Source of the DNA: Seohaeicola saemankumensis
Lineage (GTDB): Bacteria; Pseudomonadota; Alphaproteobacteria; Rhodobacterales; Rhodobacteraceae
Assembly (NCBI RefSeq): GCF_021021435.1
Contig: NZ_JAINWI010000005.1
Coordinates: forward strand, 186,001 to 250,000
Reading direction: 5' to 3'
DNA length: 64,000 nucleotides
A program made the translations under genes and the position numbers. Of the stretch, positions 31,037-40,497 are shown piece by piece. Each line of letters begins with the position of its first letter. Position 1 is the first letter of the stretch. The notes beneath the pieces were generated by a model. It worked only from the letters and a program-made list of their open reading frames with translations, made no database searches and was not told the DNA's origin.

Positions 31037-32977
31037 TCAGAAATACAGCCGGAAACGCATGAACCCATTGGGGCCGGGGCCTGCGCTTTCAATTCGCACA
31101 CCGGTCAGATCATGCAGGGCTTCGGCAGCGGCCGGCGCGCTGTCAAACAGGGCCGTTGTGCCGGGGGCGGATACGAAACGCCAGACAGGGGTTGTGCTTG
31201 GGGTGATCACCGAATGTCGGGAAATATGGTCGGCCAAGACAGCGCGAATAGTTTCGGACCCTCGGCCTTGCGGTCTATCCAGACGGATTTCGGTCATCGC
31301 CACCGCGGACGCAAACCCACCGCCATTCGCGCGGTAGTTGTTGGTGGCAACCACATAGGTCTGGTCGGGCTGAACAGGCCGGTTGTCGTATGTGATATCG
31401 CGGACCCGTCGCGAATTAGGGTGCTGTAGCCGTCCGTCAGGCGCGAAGCGGGGCGGCACAAACGGGTCGATCGTGTAACGCAGCCCGCAGATCACATCGA
31501 AGTTGTGGCAGGGAAAGCTTGCATCGCGCAGCATCTGGTCGGGCTTTCCCTTGCGGATAAGGCAGAACTGTCCGGCGGCATGTTCAAGCCAGTCCATCAA
31601 GGCCGTTCCCGTCACGGTAACAGCACTCAACCGGTTCGGGAAAAGATAGAGATCGGCAAGATTGCGAATACAAAGCGGTCCAGCGGGGACGTCTGTGAAA
31701 TGCGTGGGCCCGGCCAAACCGCCAGCCTTGAACGGTGCGACGGCGGACAATAACGGCAGATCCGCGTAGGTGGTGCCTTCAAGAATCTTGGCAACGCGGA
31801 CGCGTTGCGCCTCGGCCACCAGTTGCAGCGAGGGATCATCGGCCACAAGAGCAAAGAACGAGTGGAGAGGTTTGCTGCTATGTCCCACAAGGCGGCGCAT
31901 ATGGGTGAGCGTCCTGTGATGCGCGTCCAGCGTCAATGCAGCGACAGTCCCATCGTCGGCCACCAAAGCCCGGCCTTGCCCTGCATCAGCCTGCGGGTCA
32001 CAAATCGGACGCAGGTTGCTGCGATGGCTGATGATCTGCCAACCGTTATGGTCTTTGGCCAGTTTCAGGTCGATCACCCCAAGATGTGAGCCCCAGAACC
32101 CTGCCATTACAGCGGGTTTTCCATGCAATGTGCCTGCCTTGGTGTCGACGCCTGCGATCCCTTCGAAATCCGGTCCGGGGAACATCTGGTGCTGGTGGCC
32201 GCAAAGGACCGCATCAACATCGCAAAGGGCTGCAAGTTGCAGCGCTGCGTTTTCTGTCCGCCTCATGCCCGTGTCAGGCGCGATACCCGAATGGCTGAGA
32301 AGGATCACGATATCCGCACCGGCTGCGCGCAGGGCGGGCAAATGGCCGCGCGCAGCCTTGAGCATGTCGCGCGTGTGCAGATGTCCTTCAAGGTGCGCCC
32401 GCTCCCAAATCTCTGTCTGCGGCGGCAGCACTCCGATGATTCCTATCTTGAGGTCCTGCCAATTGCCGCACTGGTCACGCAGCCTGCGCGCCAGAATGGT
32501 CCAAGGCGGCAAAAGGGTTGCATCGTTGGTGGCTGTGTCGCCCAGTTTGCGGGCTACATTGGCACAGACCACAGGAAATTCGGCCTGTTGCAGGGTATCG
32601 ACCAGAAATGGCAGACCGTAGTTGAAATCGTGATTGCCCAGCGTTCCTGCGTCGTAACCAAGGCTGTTCATGGCCGCGATCATCGGGTGAGTGTCGTTTG
32701 TACCCGCCTTTCTGCTCATTGCATGAACATCGCCCAGAATGGTGCCTTGCAGGAAGTCTCCGGTATCCAGCAGGATCGTATTGGCCTGTTCCGCGCGGGC
32801 GGATCTGATCAGGCTGGCCAGCCGCACAAGACCGGTCCGGTCGGACGGGCGGTCCGCCAGATAGTCATAGGCCATGATATGAGCATGAAGATCTGTTGTC
32901 TGCATCACGCGCAGATCAAGCGTGGTTTGCGTTTTGGCGTACCGACGATATAGGCCGGTTGCTTCGGGCAGGGTCAC
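31037..32977 (-). CDS. cpdB: 2',3'-cyclic-nucleotide 2'-phosphodiesterase/3'-nucleotidase
   Basis: A two-domain nucleotidase of about 646 residues. The metallophosphatase domain has MQTTDLHAHIMAYDY near residue 25, DTGDFLQGT near 71, GNHDFNYGLPF near 117 and GHQHQMFPG near 255. The C-terminal substrate domain has FAPDGRL and VATNNYRANGGGFA. CpdB enzymes are normally periplasmic. Here the frame starts with GTG at 32977 and shows no signal peptide, so export is unclear or the start is mis-set. It is divergent from nudC across an AT-rich 212-base gap. Confidence 0.88.
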   Translation of the reverse strand: MTLPEATGLYRRYAKTQTTLDLRVMQTTDLHAHIMAYDYLADRPSDRTGLVRLASLIRSARAEQANTILLDTGDFLQGTILGDVHAMSRKAGTNDTHPMIAAMNSLGYDAGTLGNHDFNYGLPFLVDTLQQAEFPVVCANVARKLGDTATNDATLLPPWTILARRLRDQCGNWQDLKIGIIGVLPPQTEIWERAHLEGHLHTRDMLKAARGHLPALRAAGADIVILLSHSGIAPDTGMRRTENAALQLAALCDVDAVLCGHQHQMFPGPDFEGIAGVDTKAGTLHGKPAVMAGFWGSHLGVIDLKLAKDHNGWQIISHRSNLRPICDPQADAGQGRALVADDGTVAALTLDAHHRTLTHMRRLVGHSSKPLHSFFALVADDPSLQLVAEAQRVRVAKILEGTTYADLPLLSAVAPFKAGGLAGPTHFTDVPAGPLCIRNLADLYLFPNRLSAVTVTGTALMDWLEHAAGQFCLIRKGKPDQMLRDASFPCHNFDVICGLRYTIDPFVPPRFAPDGRLQHPNSRRVRDITYDNRPVQPDQTYVVATNNYRANGGGFASAVAMTEIRLDRPQGRGSETIRAVLADHISRHSVITPSTTPVWRFVSAPGTTALFDSAPAAAEALHDLTGVRIESAGPGPNGFMRFRLYF

Positions 32978-33189
32978 TTTTTACCGATACTACAGTCTGG
33001 TATATTCTGGTTTTCACAGGTCTTCAGGAAGGCTTTGCCCGAACATTTTAGCAATAAAAATTTCTACTATAAAGAGAAATAAGACTATTCGCCTTTGGCT
33101 GCTTTGCATTCCCTCCGGCGCATGCCAGTGTTTTGCCAAGCTGGTTCGAAACCAATGATGCAAGAATATGAAAAGAGGCGCGGCGCAGG

Positions 33190-34161
33190 ATGAAGATTGC
33201 GGAAACAGTGACATTTGGCGGATCGGGACTGGAACGGTTTGCCGAATTGCGCGGCGACCCTGTTGCCCTTGAATTGGCCAAGACCCATCCGCGCAGTAGC
33301 GCGATTGTTTTCTGGCGGGGAAAACCCCTGCTAGAGGATACAGCCAAAGGCCGTTTGCTGGCCCGTCTGCCGTTAAACCATCCGCTATTGGCCGAAACCG
33401 CACCGGATCATTTCTTTCTTGGCAAAGAAGATGGCGCGGCGGTTTTCGCGCAGGATCTTGCAGGTTGGACACCACCGGATCAGGACACGGCTATTCTGAA
33501 CAGCTTTCTGGACCGCAGTGAACAACACCACCCTGCGCTTCCTGAAACCTTCCGTTTTGCGGAACTTCGTGCGGTGATGACGCGCCTCAGCCCGCGGGAC
33601 GCCGAGCTTGCGGCAAGTGCGCGTGCGCTGTTGAATTGGCACGCCACCCATGGGTTTTGCGCGGTGTGCGGCGCGCGCAGCGCATCGGCCAAGGCGGGTT
33701 GGCAGCGCGATTGCTCATCCTGCGGGGCGCATCATTTTCCCCGTACCGATGCTGTCGTAATCATGCTGATCACGCATGGAAACTCGGTTTTGATGGGGCG
33801 CTCTCCGGGTTGGCCCGAGGGGATGTATTCGCTGCTGGCCGGTTTCATCGAACCCGGCGAGACTATCGAGGCGGCCGTGCGGCGCGAAGTCTGGGAGGAG
33901 GCAGGCGTGCGTGTCGGGCAGGTTGATTATCTGGGGAGTCAGCCATGGCCTTTCCCGTCGTCCCTGATGCTGGGATGTCGCGGCGAGGCGACAAGCCGCG
34001 AGATCACTATTGATCCACTGGAAATTGAGGATGCGATGTGGGTCACGCGTGACGACATGCTAGAGGCCTTTGCCGGACGCCATCCCAAGCTGTTGCCAGC
34101 CCGTAAAGGGGCTATTGCCCATTTCATTCTCAGCAACTGGCTTGCGGACAAGCTCGAATGA
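33190..34161 (+). CDS. nudC: NAD(+) diphosphatase / NADH pyrophosphatase
   Basis: NudC splits NADH and removes NAD caps from RNA. The 323-residue protein has an N-terminal beta domain, a four-cysteine zinc ribbon (C157, C160, C175, C178), the Nudix box GFIEPGETIEAAVRREVWEEAG at residues 218-239 and the NudC-specific SQPWPFPSSLM at 250-260. The ATG at 33190 is preceded by GGCGCAGG. The gene appears monocistronic. Confidence 0.95.
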   Translation: MKIAETVTFGGSGLERFAELRGDPVALELAKTHPRSSAIVFWRGKPLLEDTAKGRLLARLPLNHPLLAETAPDHFFLGKEDGAAVFAQDLAGWTPPDQDTAILNSFLDRSEQHHPALPETFRFAELRAVMTRLSPRDAELAASARALLNWHATHGFCAVCGARSASAKAGWQRDCSSCGAHHFPRTDAVVIMLITHGNSVLMGRSPGWPEGMYSLLAGFIEPGETIEAAVRREVWEEAGVRVGQVDYLGSQPWPFPSSLMLGCRGEATSREITIDPLEIEDAMWVTRDDMLEAFAGRHPKLLPARKGAIAHFILSNWLADKLE

Positions 34162-34299
34162 CGCGACAGTACCTCTTGACGCGGGGCGGATTGGTGATGA
34201 TCCATGAACGCTGGTTGCTGTGTCCGGATCAGGTTGCAATTTCTGGGAGGGCGCATGTTGTGAATGGTCCCGACACATCTGGTTAAAGAGTAAACACTG

Positions 34300-34770
34300 A
34301 TGCATTTTTCGGCAAAAGAGGACATAGAAGCCCCAATCGAGGTGGTTTTCGCACAGGTGACCGATTTCGATGCGCTTGAGCGTGCCGCGCTGCGCCGCGG
34401 TGCGGATGTCCAACGCACGGATTCGCTGCGTAAAGCCGCTGTTGGCATGGGATGGTCCGCATCATTCACGGCGCGGGGACGCAAGCGCCAGCTTGAGATC
34501 CGGCTGACGGAATTCGATCCACCGCATGCGATGCTGTTCCATTCGGTTGCACAAGGCCTGGAATCGGAACTGAAAATAGAACTGGTGGCACTGTCGCGCG
34601 GCCGGACCCGTCTAAGCATCAAACTTGATCTGAAACCCCGCACAATTTCGGCAAGGCTTCTGGTGCAGTCTCTCAAGCTGGCGCGCACGAACCTGAACAA
34701 GAAATTCCATTTGCGGATGGCGGATTACGCACGCGAACTGGAAGAGCGCGCCAAACGGTCGAACGCGTAG
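34300..34770 (+). CDS. START-like (SRPBCC) domain protein
   Basis: A 156-residue protein beginning MHFSAKEDIEAPIEVVFAQV, the first strand and helix of the START-like helix-grip fold. Later parts (RLTEFDPPHAMLFHSVAQGL, then TRLSIKLDLKPRTISARLL) form the sheet, and a long basic C-terminal helix closes the cavity. Such proteins bind hydrophobic ligands. The function of this roseobacter group is unknown. It is convergent with the dehydrogenase gene, with seven bases between the stops. Confidence 0.8.
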   Translation: MHFSAKEDIEAPIEVVFAQVTDFDALERAALRRGADVQRTDSLRKAAVGMGWSASFTARGRKRQLEIRLTEFDPPHAMLFHSVAQGLESELKIELVALSRGRTRLSIKLDLKPRTISARLLVQSLKLARTNLNKKFHLRMADYARELEERAKRSNA

Positions 34771-34777
34771 CCCTTGA

Positions 34778-35755
34778 TCAGCTTGCGGGCTGCGCCTCAG
34801 GATTGACCAGATGGATCGGTGCGCCTTTCGCATAGGCGTTGATCTGGTCGTAGATATCCCCGAACTGCATATCCAACTCGTCTTCCGTCACATAGCCGAT
34901 ATGCGGCGTGCAGATCACATGCGGATGCGCCATCAAAGGGTCGGTCGTATCGGTCAAAGGCTCGGTGTCAAAAACATCAAGCGCGGCCATGCCGGGGCGT
35001 CCGGCATTCAAGCCCGCCAGCAAAGCACCTTGTTCTATCAAGCCAGAGCGCGATGTATTCACCAATACCGAGCCTGTTCGCATCACGCCAAGATCTGCAG
35101 CAGTGATGATGCCACGTGTCTGCGGTGTCAGTTTCACATGCAGGCTGATGACGTCACATCCCGCAAAAAACGCCTCGCGCGTTTCGGGTACATGCAGACC
35201 GTCGAACTTTGCCCGCTGCCGCGCGTCTTCGGACCCCCAGATGCTGACCTGCATGCCGAACGCCGCTGCGTAGCCTGCGACCACTCCCGAAATCCGACCG
35301 TAGCCGTACAAGCCTATCGGCCGACCGCGCAAGGTGCGCCCGACGCCCATCTGCCAATCGCCTGCGCGCAATGACGCCATCTGCTGCGGTATCTGTCGCA
35401 TCGCGGACAGGATCATCCCCCATGTCAGTTCGGCTGCCGCATAAGACGGCATTCCTGCGCTCATGTTCGAGGCCAGCAATACGCCCTGTGCAGTACACGC
35501 GGCCACATCCACATGCGGATAAGGCCCGCGCTGAGATATCAGGCGCAGTCGCGGCAAACGCGCCAGCAATGCCGCCGTGACTGGCGTCCGTTCACGAAAC
35601 AGCACCACGGCTTCGGCTTCAGACAGTCTTTCGGCCAGCAGGTCGACATCCTCGACATGGTCGCTCCAAACGGTGACATCATGCCCCTCGATCTTTGCAA
35701 AAGACGACAACCCCTCCAGCGTGTGGAACCAGTCGTCAAGTATATGCACTTTCAT
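34778..35755 (-). CDS. D-2-hydroxyacid dehydrogenase family protein
   Basis: A 325-residue NAD-dependent dehydrogenase. The cofactor domain has LYGYGRISGVVAGYAAAFG near residues 148-166. NTSRSGLIEQGAL near 230-242 carries the catalytic Arg and DVFDTEPL near 261-268 the Glu. TPHIGYVTEDELD near 288-300 supplies the His. It groups with phosphoglycerate or hydroxypyruvate reductase-like enzymes; the substrate is not evident. It is followed upstream, on the same strand, by pheA 35 bases away, possibly in one transcript. Confidence 0.9.
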   Translation of the reverse strand: MKVHILDDWFHTLEGLSSFAKIEGHDVTVWSDHVEDVDLLAERLSEAEAVVLFRERTPVTAALLARLPRLRLISQRGPYPHVDVAACTAQGVLLASNMSAGMPSYAAAELTWGMILSAMRQIPQQMASLRAGDWQMGVGRTLRGRPIGLYGYGRISGVVAGYAAAFGMQVSIWGSEDARQRAKFDGLHVPETREAFFAGCDVISLHVKLTPQTRGIITAADLGVMRTGSVLVNTSRSGLIEQGALLAGLNAGRPGMAALDVFDTEPLTDTTDPLMAHPHVICTPHIGYVTEDELDMQFGDIYDQINAYAKGAPIHLVNPEAQPAS

Positions 35756-35790
35756 CGAATTCCTTTCCGGCGCCTGAAACCGCCTTGGAC

Positions 35791-36621
35791 CTAGAAGCGT
35801 TTGGGATCGGCCGGATAGACGCCCAATATGCTGAGGACATTTGTGAAATAGCGCAATTCCTCAAGCGCGAGGCGCACATTCTCGTCGTCGGGATGGCCCT
35901 CGATATCGGCATAGAACTGCGTTGCGGTAAATGACCCGCCGACCATGTAGCTTTCCAGCTTGGTCATGTTCACCCCGTTTGTAGCAAAACCGCCCATCGC
36001 CTTATAAAGTGCTGCGGGAATGTTGCGGACCTGAAACACGAAAGTCGTCATCATGTGATCCGACCTGCGGGACAGATCGGCCTGCGGTGCCATGAGCAAA
36101 AAGCGGGTTGTGTTGTGCCCGTGATCCTCGATATCGCGGGCCAGAACTTCGAGCCCGTGAATATTGGCTGCAAGCTCACTGGCCAGAACGCCCTCATGCG
36201 CGGCCCCGCCCCGTGCCAGTTCGGCAGCAGCCCCCGCACTGTCTGCGGCGGCTTCGGCGGTGATGCCGTGCTTTTCGAGAAAGGCCCGCGCCTGCGGGAT
36301 TAGCACCAGATGCGCGCGTACCTTTCTGATATCGGACAGGTTGATGCCGGGACGTGCCATCAGGCAGATGCGGACCCTCACAAAAACTTCGTCAACGATG
36401 TGCAAACCCGATTCCGGCAAGAGCCGGTGAATGTCGGCGACACGGCCATAGGTCGAATTTTCGACCGGCAGCATCGCCATCACGGCACGTCCGGATTTGA
36501 CCGCGTCGATTACGTCTTCAAAGGTGCGGCAGGGCAGGGCTTCCATGTCGGGACGCGCTGCAACGCAGGCTTCGTGCGAATAGGCCCCAAGATCACCTTG
36601 AAAGGCAATACGATTAGTCAT
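35791..36621 (-). CDS. pheA: Prephenate dehydratase
   Basis: It makes phenylpyruvate from prephenate in phenylalanine synthesis. The start at 36621 is chosen for its AGGAAA ribosome site and because the protein then begins MTNRIAFQGDLGAYSHEAC; an ATG 36 bases upstream is less good. The 276-residue protein has LPVENSTYGRVADIHRLL near 51-68, the catalytic TRF motif at 172-174 and a C-terminal ACT domain (about 194-270, GGFATNGVNMTKLESYMV). It is monofunctional: no chorismate mutase domain is present. Confidence 0.95.
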   Translation of the reverse strand: MTNRIAFQGDLGAYSHEACVAARPDMEALPCRTFEDVIDAVKSGRAVMAMLPVENSTYGRVADIHRLLPESGLHIVDEVFVRVRICLMARPGINLSDIRKVRAHLVLIPQARAFLEKHGITAEAAADSAGAAAELARGGAAHEGVLASELAANIHGLEVLARDIEDHGHNTTRFLLMAPQADLSRRSDHMMTTFVFQVRNIPAALYKAMGGFATNGVNMTKLESYMVGGSFTATQFYADIEGHPDDENVRLALEELRYFTNVLSILGVYPADPKRF

Positions 36622-36767
36622 GCAGTCATTTCCTGTCGAATTCGGGTCACTTTTCATCGCATCGGGCGTTTGGTCGCGGTAAGTATACCTTGCCAGACAG
36701 AAGGGGAAGCAATAGATAACCGCCGGACAGCGACCAAATGTAATTCGATTGAACGGACGGGCGACAC

Positions 36768-37274
36768 ATGCTTGACACGATGACCTTCACAAAGACCTTG
36801 GGTGCATTCTGCGGAGCCCTGCTGATTTTCCTTCTGGCCAAATGGGGCGCGGAAGAACTTTATCATATGGGCGGTCATGGCGATGTTCAGCAAGCCTATG
36901 TGATCGACACAGGCGCGGAAGAAGAGGTTGAGGTTGCGGAAGAAGTCAGCTTGGACGAGCTTCTGGCGTCGGCCGATCTGGGACGCGGTGCGCGCCAGTT
37001 CAACAAATGCGCCGCCTGCCACAAAGTGGAAGACGGTGCCAATGGAACAGGCCCGCACCTTTATGGTGTTGTCGGTCGTGACAAAGCCTCGGTTGACGGT
37101 TTCGGATATTCCGGTGCCTTGGACGCTGCAGAAGCATGGACACCTGAAAACCTGTTCGCTTTCCTCGAGAATCCCCGCGGCTATGCCCCCGGCACCTCGA
37201 TGGCATTCGCAGGTCTGCGCGACGCGCAGGATCGTGCCGACCTGATCGCCTATCTTGACAGCGTCGACAACTGA
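36768..37274 (+). CDS. Membrane-anchored cytochrome c (cy type)
   Basis: A 168-residue protein whose uncleaved N-terminal helix (residues 11-27) anchors it in the inner membrane. An acidic linker (EEEVEVAEEV) leads to a class I cytochrome c domain with CAACH (C81, C84, H85) and the axial Met145 in GTSMAF. In Rhodobacter, cytochrome cy carries electrons from the bc1 complex to cbb3 oxidase, which fits the cco block 9 kb away. It is divergent from pheA and ends in its own terminator. Confidence 0.92.
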   Translation: MLDTMTFTKTLGAFCGALLIFLLAKWGAEELYHMGGHGDVQQAYVIDTGAEEEVEVAEEVSLDELLASADLGRGARQFNKCAACHKVEDGANGTGPHLYGVVGRDKASVDGFGYSGALDAAEAWTPENLFAFLENPRGYAPGTSMAFAGLRDAQDRADLIAYLDSVDN

Positions 37275-37304
37275 TAGGGCCATCACCGGCTATGAAATAC
37301 CCAC

Positions 37305-37339
37305 AAAGGCCGTCGTTGCGCTGCACCGGCGGCCTTTTT
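37305..37339 (+). terminator. Rho-independent terminator after the cytochrome c gene
   Basis: AAAGGCCG (37305-37312) pairs with CGGCCTTT (37330-37337) and a run of five T follows the stem. Confidence 0.85.
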
Positions 37340-37476
37340 GCTGTGTAAATGGCCCGATACAAGGCGATCACGGAAAGATCACCTAATCTCAACTTGAACA
37401 TGGCCCTGCGCGCCCTTTAGCTTAAATGTCATATAAGGTCGGAAAAGCCCGACCACACCAACAGGAGGATGAGCAC

Positions 37477-39390
37477 TTGAACCGGCCCCGCAACAGCGCC
37501 GCCGCGCGCACCGCCCAACCCCTTTTGACCGTGTTCGGGTCAACCCTTGTGATGCTTGGTCTTGCCGCGATGATGTGGTTGGCCGCTTTGGCTCCGGTCA
37601 GATCCCAAGAGCCGACGACCCGTGCTCATGGTATTTCGACATTTGGTGATCTCAAATATCCAGAAGGCTTCGCGCATTTCGACTATGTGAATCCCGAGGC
37701 CCCCAAGGGCGGGACCTTCTCGACATGGGGTTTCGGGACTTTCGACAGTCTGACGCCTTTCATCCTCAAGGGAAACGCGGCCTCTCTCTCGACGTTGTTT
37801 TTCGACACGCTGATGACGGGATCGCTGGACGAGCCTGACGCGATGTACGGCTTGATCGCACACACGATCGAATATCCCGCAAGCAGGGAATGGGCGACCT
37901 TCTACATGCGCCCCGAGGCGCAGTTTTCCGATGGGACCCCTGTGACTGCGGATGACGTGGTGTTCAGCTTCGAAGTCCTTCGCGACAAAGGCAGACCGTC
38001 CTACCAAGTGCTGTTCAAGGATTTCAAATCGGTCGAGGCGATCGACGAGCACACTGTCAAATTCACCTTCAACCCCGATGGGGCCTTGCGGGAACTGGCG
38101 ATGAGCGCGGCAGGCTTGCCGATCTTTTCGCGTGCCTATTACGAGAGCCGCGATTTCGCTGAATCGTCGCTGGAACCGCCGCTGGGATCAGGGCCATATC
38201 TGCTGAACCGCGTCGAACCGGGCCGGTCCGTCAGCTACAAGCGGCGCGACGACTACTGGGCGCGGGATCTGAATGTGACTGTCGGCCAGAACAACTTCGA
38301 TATCCTGCAGGTGGAATATTTCGCCGATTACACCTCGGCATTCGAGGCGTTCAAGGGCGGGGCCTATATGTATCGCGAGGAATTCCTGTCGCTGCTTTGG
38401 GCCACAGGCTATGATTTTCCGGCGGTGCAAAGCGGCGCGGTGAAGGTGGAAACCTTGCCCGACGGTCGCCCTGCTGGAACGCAAGGGTTCTGGTTCAACC
38501 TGCGCCGCCCGATTTTCGAAGATGCGCGGGTGCGCGAGGCCATCGGTATGGCTTTCAACTTCGAATGGGCCAATGAAAGCCTGTTCTACGGTATTTATAG
38601 CCGCACCGACAGTTTTTGGGAAAACTCGACCATGCAGGCAGAAGGCATGCCCTCCGATGCGGAACTGGCCCTGCTGGAACCGCTGCGTGCAGATATCCCC
38701 GAAACCGTGTTTACAGAACCCGCCTTCAGTCCCGCGGAATCGAACACGTCCAATGTCGCTGATCGCGGTGCGTTGCGTCAGGCCGGTCGGATGCTGGAGG
38801 AGGCAGGCTGGACCGTTGGTGCAGACGGCATCCGTGTGAATGAACAGGGGCAGCGTCTGCGCATCGAGGTCTTGAACGACAGTGCCAGTTTCGAGCGGAT
38901 CATCAATCCTTATGTTGAAAACCTGCGTCGGCTTGGTGTTGACGCTGTCTATACCCGCGTGGATGCAGCCCAGTCGCAAGAGCGCGAAAAGAAGTTCGAT
39001 TACGATATCGTCACACGCCGCTATGCGATGTCCCAGACACCGGGTATCGAATTGCGCGGTATCTTCGGTGGCGAGGCGGCCAATGTGGAAGGGTCGAACA
39101 ACATTGCGGGAGTGAACAATCCGGCTGTGGATTCGCTGATCAAGACGATCGAGAATGCCACCAGCCGCGAAGATCTTGAAACAGCGGTCTCGGCCTTGGA
39201 CCGTGTGCTGCGGGCGATGCATATCTGGGTGCCGCAATGGTACAAGGGCGAGCATAACATCGCCTATTTCGACATGTATGAGCGCCCCTATACCGACACG
39301 CCGCCGCCCAATGGCATGGGCGAGTTGTCGATCTGGTGGTTCAATCCAGAAAAGGCGCAGGCGCTGCGCGCCTCTGGCGCGATCCGCTAG
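37477..39390 (+). CDS. yejA: Oligopeptide/microcin C-type ABC transporter, substrate-binding protein
   Basis: A 637-residue periplasmic binding protein of the SBP family 5 (YejA group). AGGAGG lies eight bases before a TTG at 37477, which I take as the start. An ATG directly touching the AGGAGG is out of frame and closes after three codons. Residues about 17-46 form the signal peptide, cut near VRSQE. The mature protein has the family stretches KYPEGFAHFDYVNPEAPKGG, LPDGRPAGTQGFWFNLRRPI and KFDYDIVTRRYAMSQTPG. It heads a yejABEF operon that imports peptides. Confidence 0.93.
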   Translation: MNRPRNSAAARTAQPLLTVFGSTLVMLGLAAMMWLAALAPVRSQEPTTRAHGISTFGDLKYPEGFAHFDYVNPEAPKGGTFSTWGFGTFDSLTPFILKGNAASLSTLFFDTLMTGSLDEPDAMYGLIAHTIEYPASREWATFYMRPEAQFSDGTPVTADDVVFSFEVLRDKGRPSYQVLFKDFKSVEAIDEHTVKFTFNPDGALRELAMSAAGLPIFSRAYYESRDFAESSLEPPLGSGPYLLNRVEPGRSVSYKRRDDYWARDLNVTVGQNNFDILQVEYFADYTSAFEAFKGGAYMYREEFLSLLWATGYDFPAVQSGAVKVETLPDGRPAGTQGFWFNLRRPIFEDARVREAIGMAFNFEWANESLFYGIYSRTDSFWENSTMQAEGMPSDAELALLEPLRADIPETVFTEPAFSPAESNTSNVADRGALRQAGRMLEEAGWTVGADGIRVNEQGQRLRIEVLNDSASFERIINPYVENLRRLGVDAVYTRVDAAQSQEREKKFDYDIVTRRYAMSQTPGIELRGIFGGEAANVEGSNNIAGVNNPAVDSLIKTIENATSREDLETAVSALDRVLRAMHIWVPQWYKGEHNIAYFDMYERPYTDTPPPNGMGELSIWWFNPEKAQALRASGAIR

Positions 39391-39402
39391 GGGTCTCGGG
39401 GC

Positions 39403-40494
39403 ATGGGCGCCTATATCCTTCGCCGCCTGGCGCTGATCATCCCTACATTGCTGGGGATCATGGTGATCAATTTCGCGCTGGTGCAATTCGTGCCCGGCGG
39501 CCCGATTGAGCAGATCATCGCGCAGGTGCAAGGGCAGGGCGACGTGTTCGAGGGGTTCGCCGGCGGGGGGGATGCGGGTGCCGGTGCCAATGCCGGTGCG
39601 GGATCGGATAGCGGTTATGCCGGCGCGCGTGGCCTGCCACCTGAATTCATCGCGCAGTTGGAGCGGGAATTCGGTTTCGACAAGCCGCCGTTGGAGCGGT
39701 TCTTTACCATGCTGTGGAACTACATGCGGCTCGATTTCGGCAATAGCTATTTCCGCTCGATCAGCGTGATTGATCTGGTGCTGGAAAAAATGCCGGTTTC
39801 GATCACTTTGGGGCTGTGGTCCACGTTGATCGCCTATGCCGTGTCGATCCCGCTGGGAATCCGCAAAGCGGTTCAGGATGGTTCGCCCTTTGATACATGG
39901 ACCTCGGGGATGATCATCGTGGCCTATGCCATCCCCGGTTTCCTGTTCGCGATCCTGTTGCTGGTGCTGTTTGCGGGCGGGTCGTATTGGCAGATATTCC
40001 CCTTGCGGGGCCTGACCTCGGACAATTTCGACGAGCTTTCATTGTTGGGCAAGGTGGCTGACTATTTCTGGCACATCGCGCTGCCGGTCACGGCCTCAAC
40101 CATTGCGGCCTTTGCGACACTGACCCTGCTGACCAAGAACAGCTTTCTGGACGAGATCAAGAAACACTATGTGATGACTGCCCGCGCCAAGGGCCTGTCA
40201 GAGAAGAAGGTGCTTTATGGTCACGTCTTCCGCAATGCGATGCTGATTGTGATTGCAGGCTTTCCGGCGGTCTTCATCGGCGTGTTCTTTGGAGGCTCGC
40301 TGATCATCGAAACCATCTTCTCGCTCGACGGTCTGGGGCGTCTGGGGTTCGAGGCGGCTGTAGCGCGCGACTATCCCGTCATTTTCGGAACGCTGTTCAT
40401 TTTCGGGCTGATCGGGCTGGTCGTGGGTATCCTGTCAGACCTGATGTATGTACTTGTCGATCCACGTATCGACTTTGAAAAAAGGGAGGGCTAA
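39403..40494 (+). CDS. yejB: Peptide ABC transporter permease YejB
   Basis: A 363-residue inner-membrane permease starting [20 protein letters not shown]. It has the long YejB-specific Gly/Ala-rich insert (residues about 45-80), then the DppB-like region with six helices and the EAA loop ([21 protein letters not shown] across residues 257-277). It starts 12 bases after yejA stops and pairs with YejE. Confidence 0.95.
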   Translation: MGAYILRRLALIIPTLLGIMVINFALVQFVPGGPIEQIIAQVQGQGDVFEGFAGGGDAGAGANAGAGSDSGYAGARGLPPEFIAQLEREFGFDKPPLERFFTMLWNYMRLDFGNSYFRSISVIDLVLEKMPVSITLGLWSTLIAYAVSIPLGIRKAVQDGSPFDTWTSGMIIVAYAIPGFLFAILLLVLFAGGSYWQIFPLRGLTSDNFDELSLLGKVADYFWHIALPVTASTIAAFATLTLLTKNSFLDEIKKHYVMTARAKGLSEKKVLYGHVFRNAMLIVIAGFPAVFIGVFFGGSLIIETIFSLDGLGRLGFEAAVARDYPVIFGTLFIFGLIGLVVGILSDLMYVLVDPRIDFEKREG

Positions 40495-40497
40495 GCC

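Noticed and set aside
38188-39531. A 447-codon minus-strand frame inside yejA
   Set aside because: Shadow of yejA; no ribosome site and His/Arg-rich composition typical of antisense frames.
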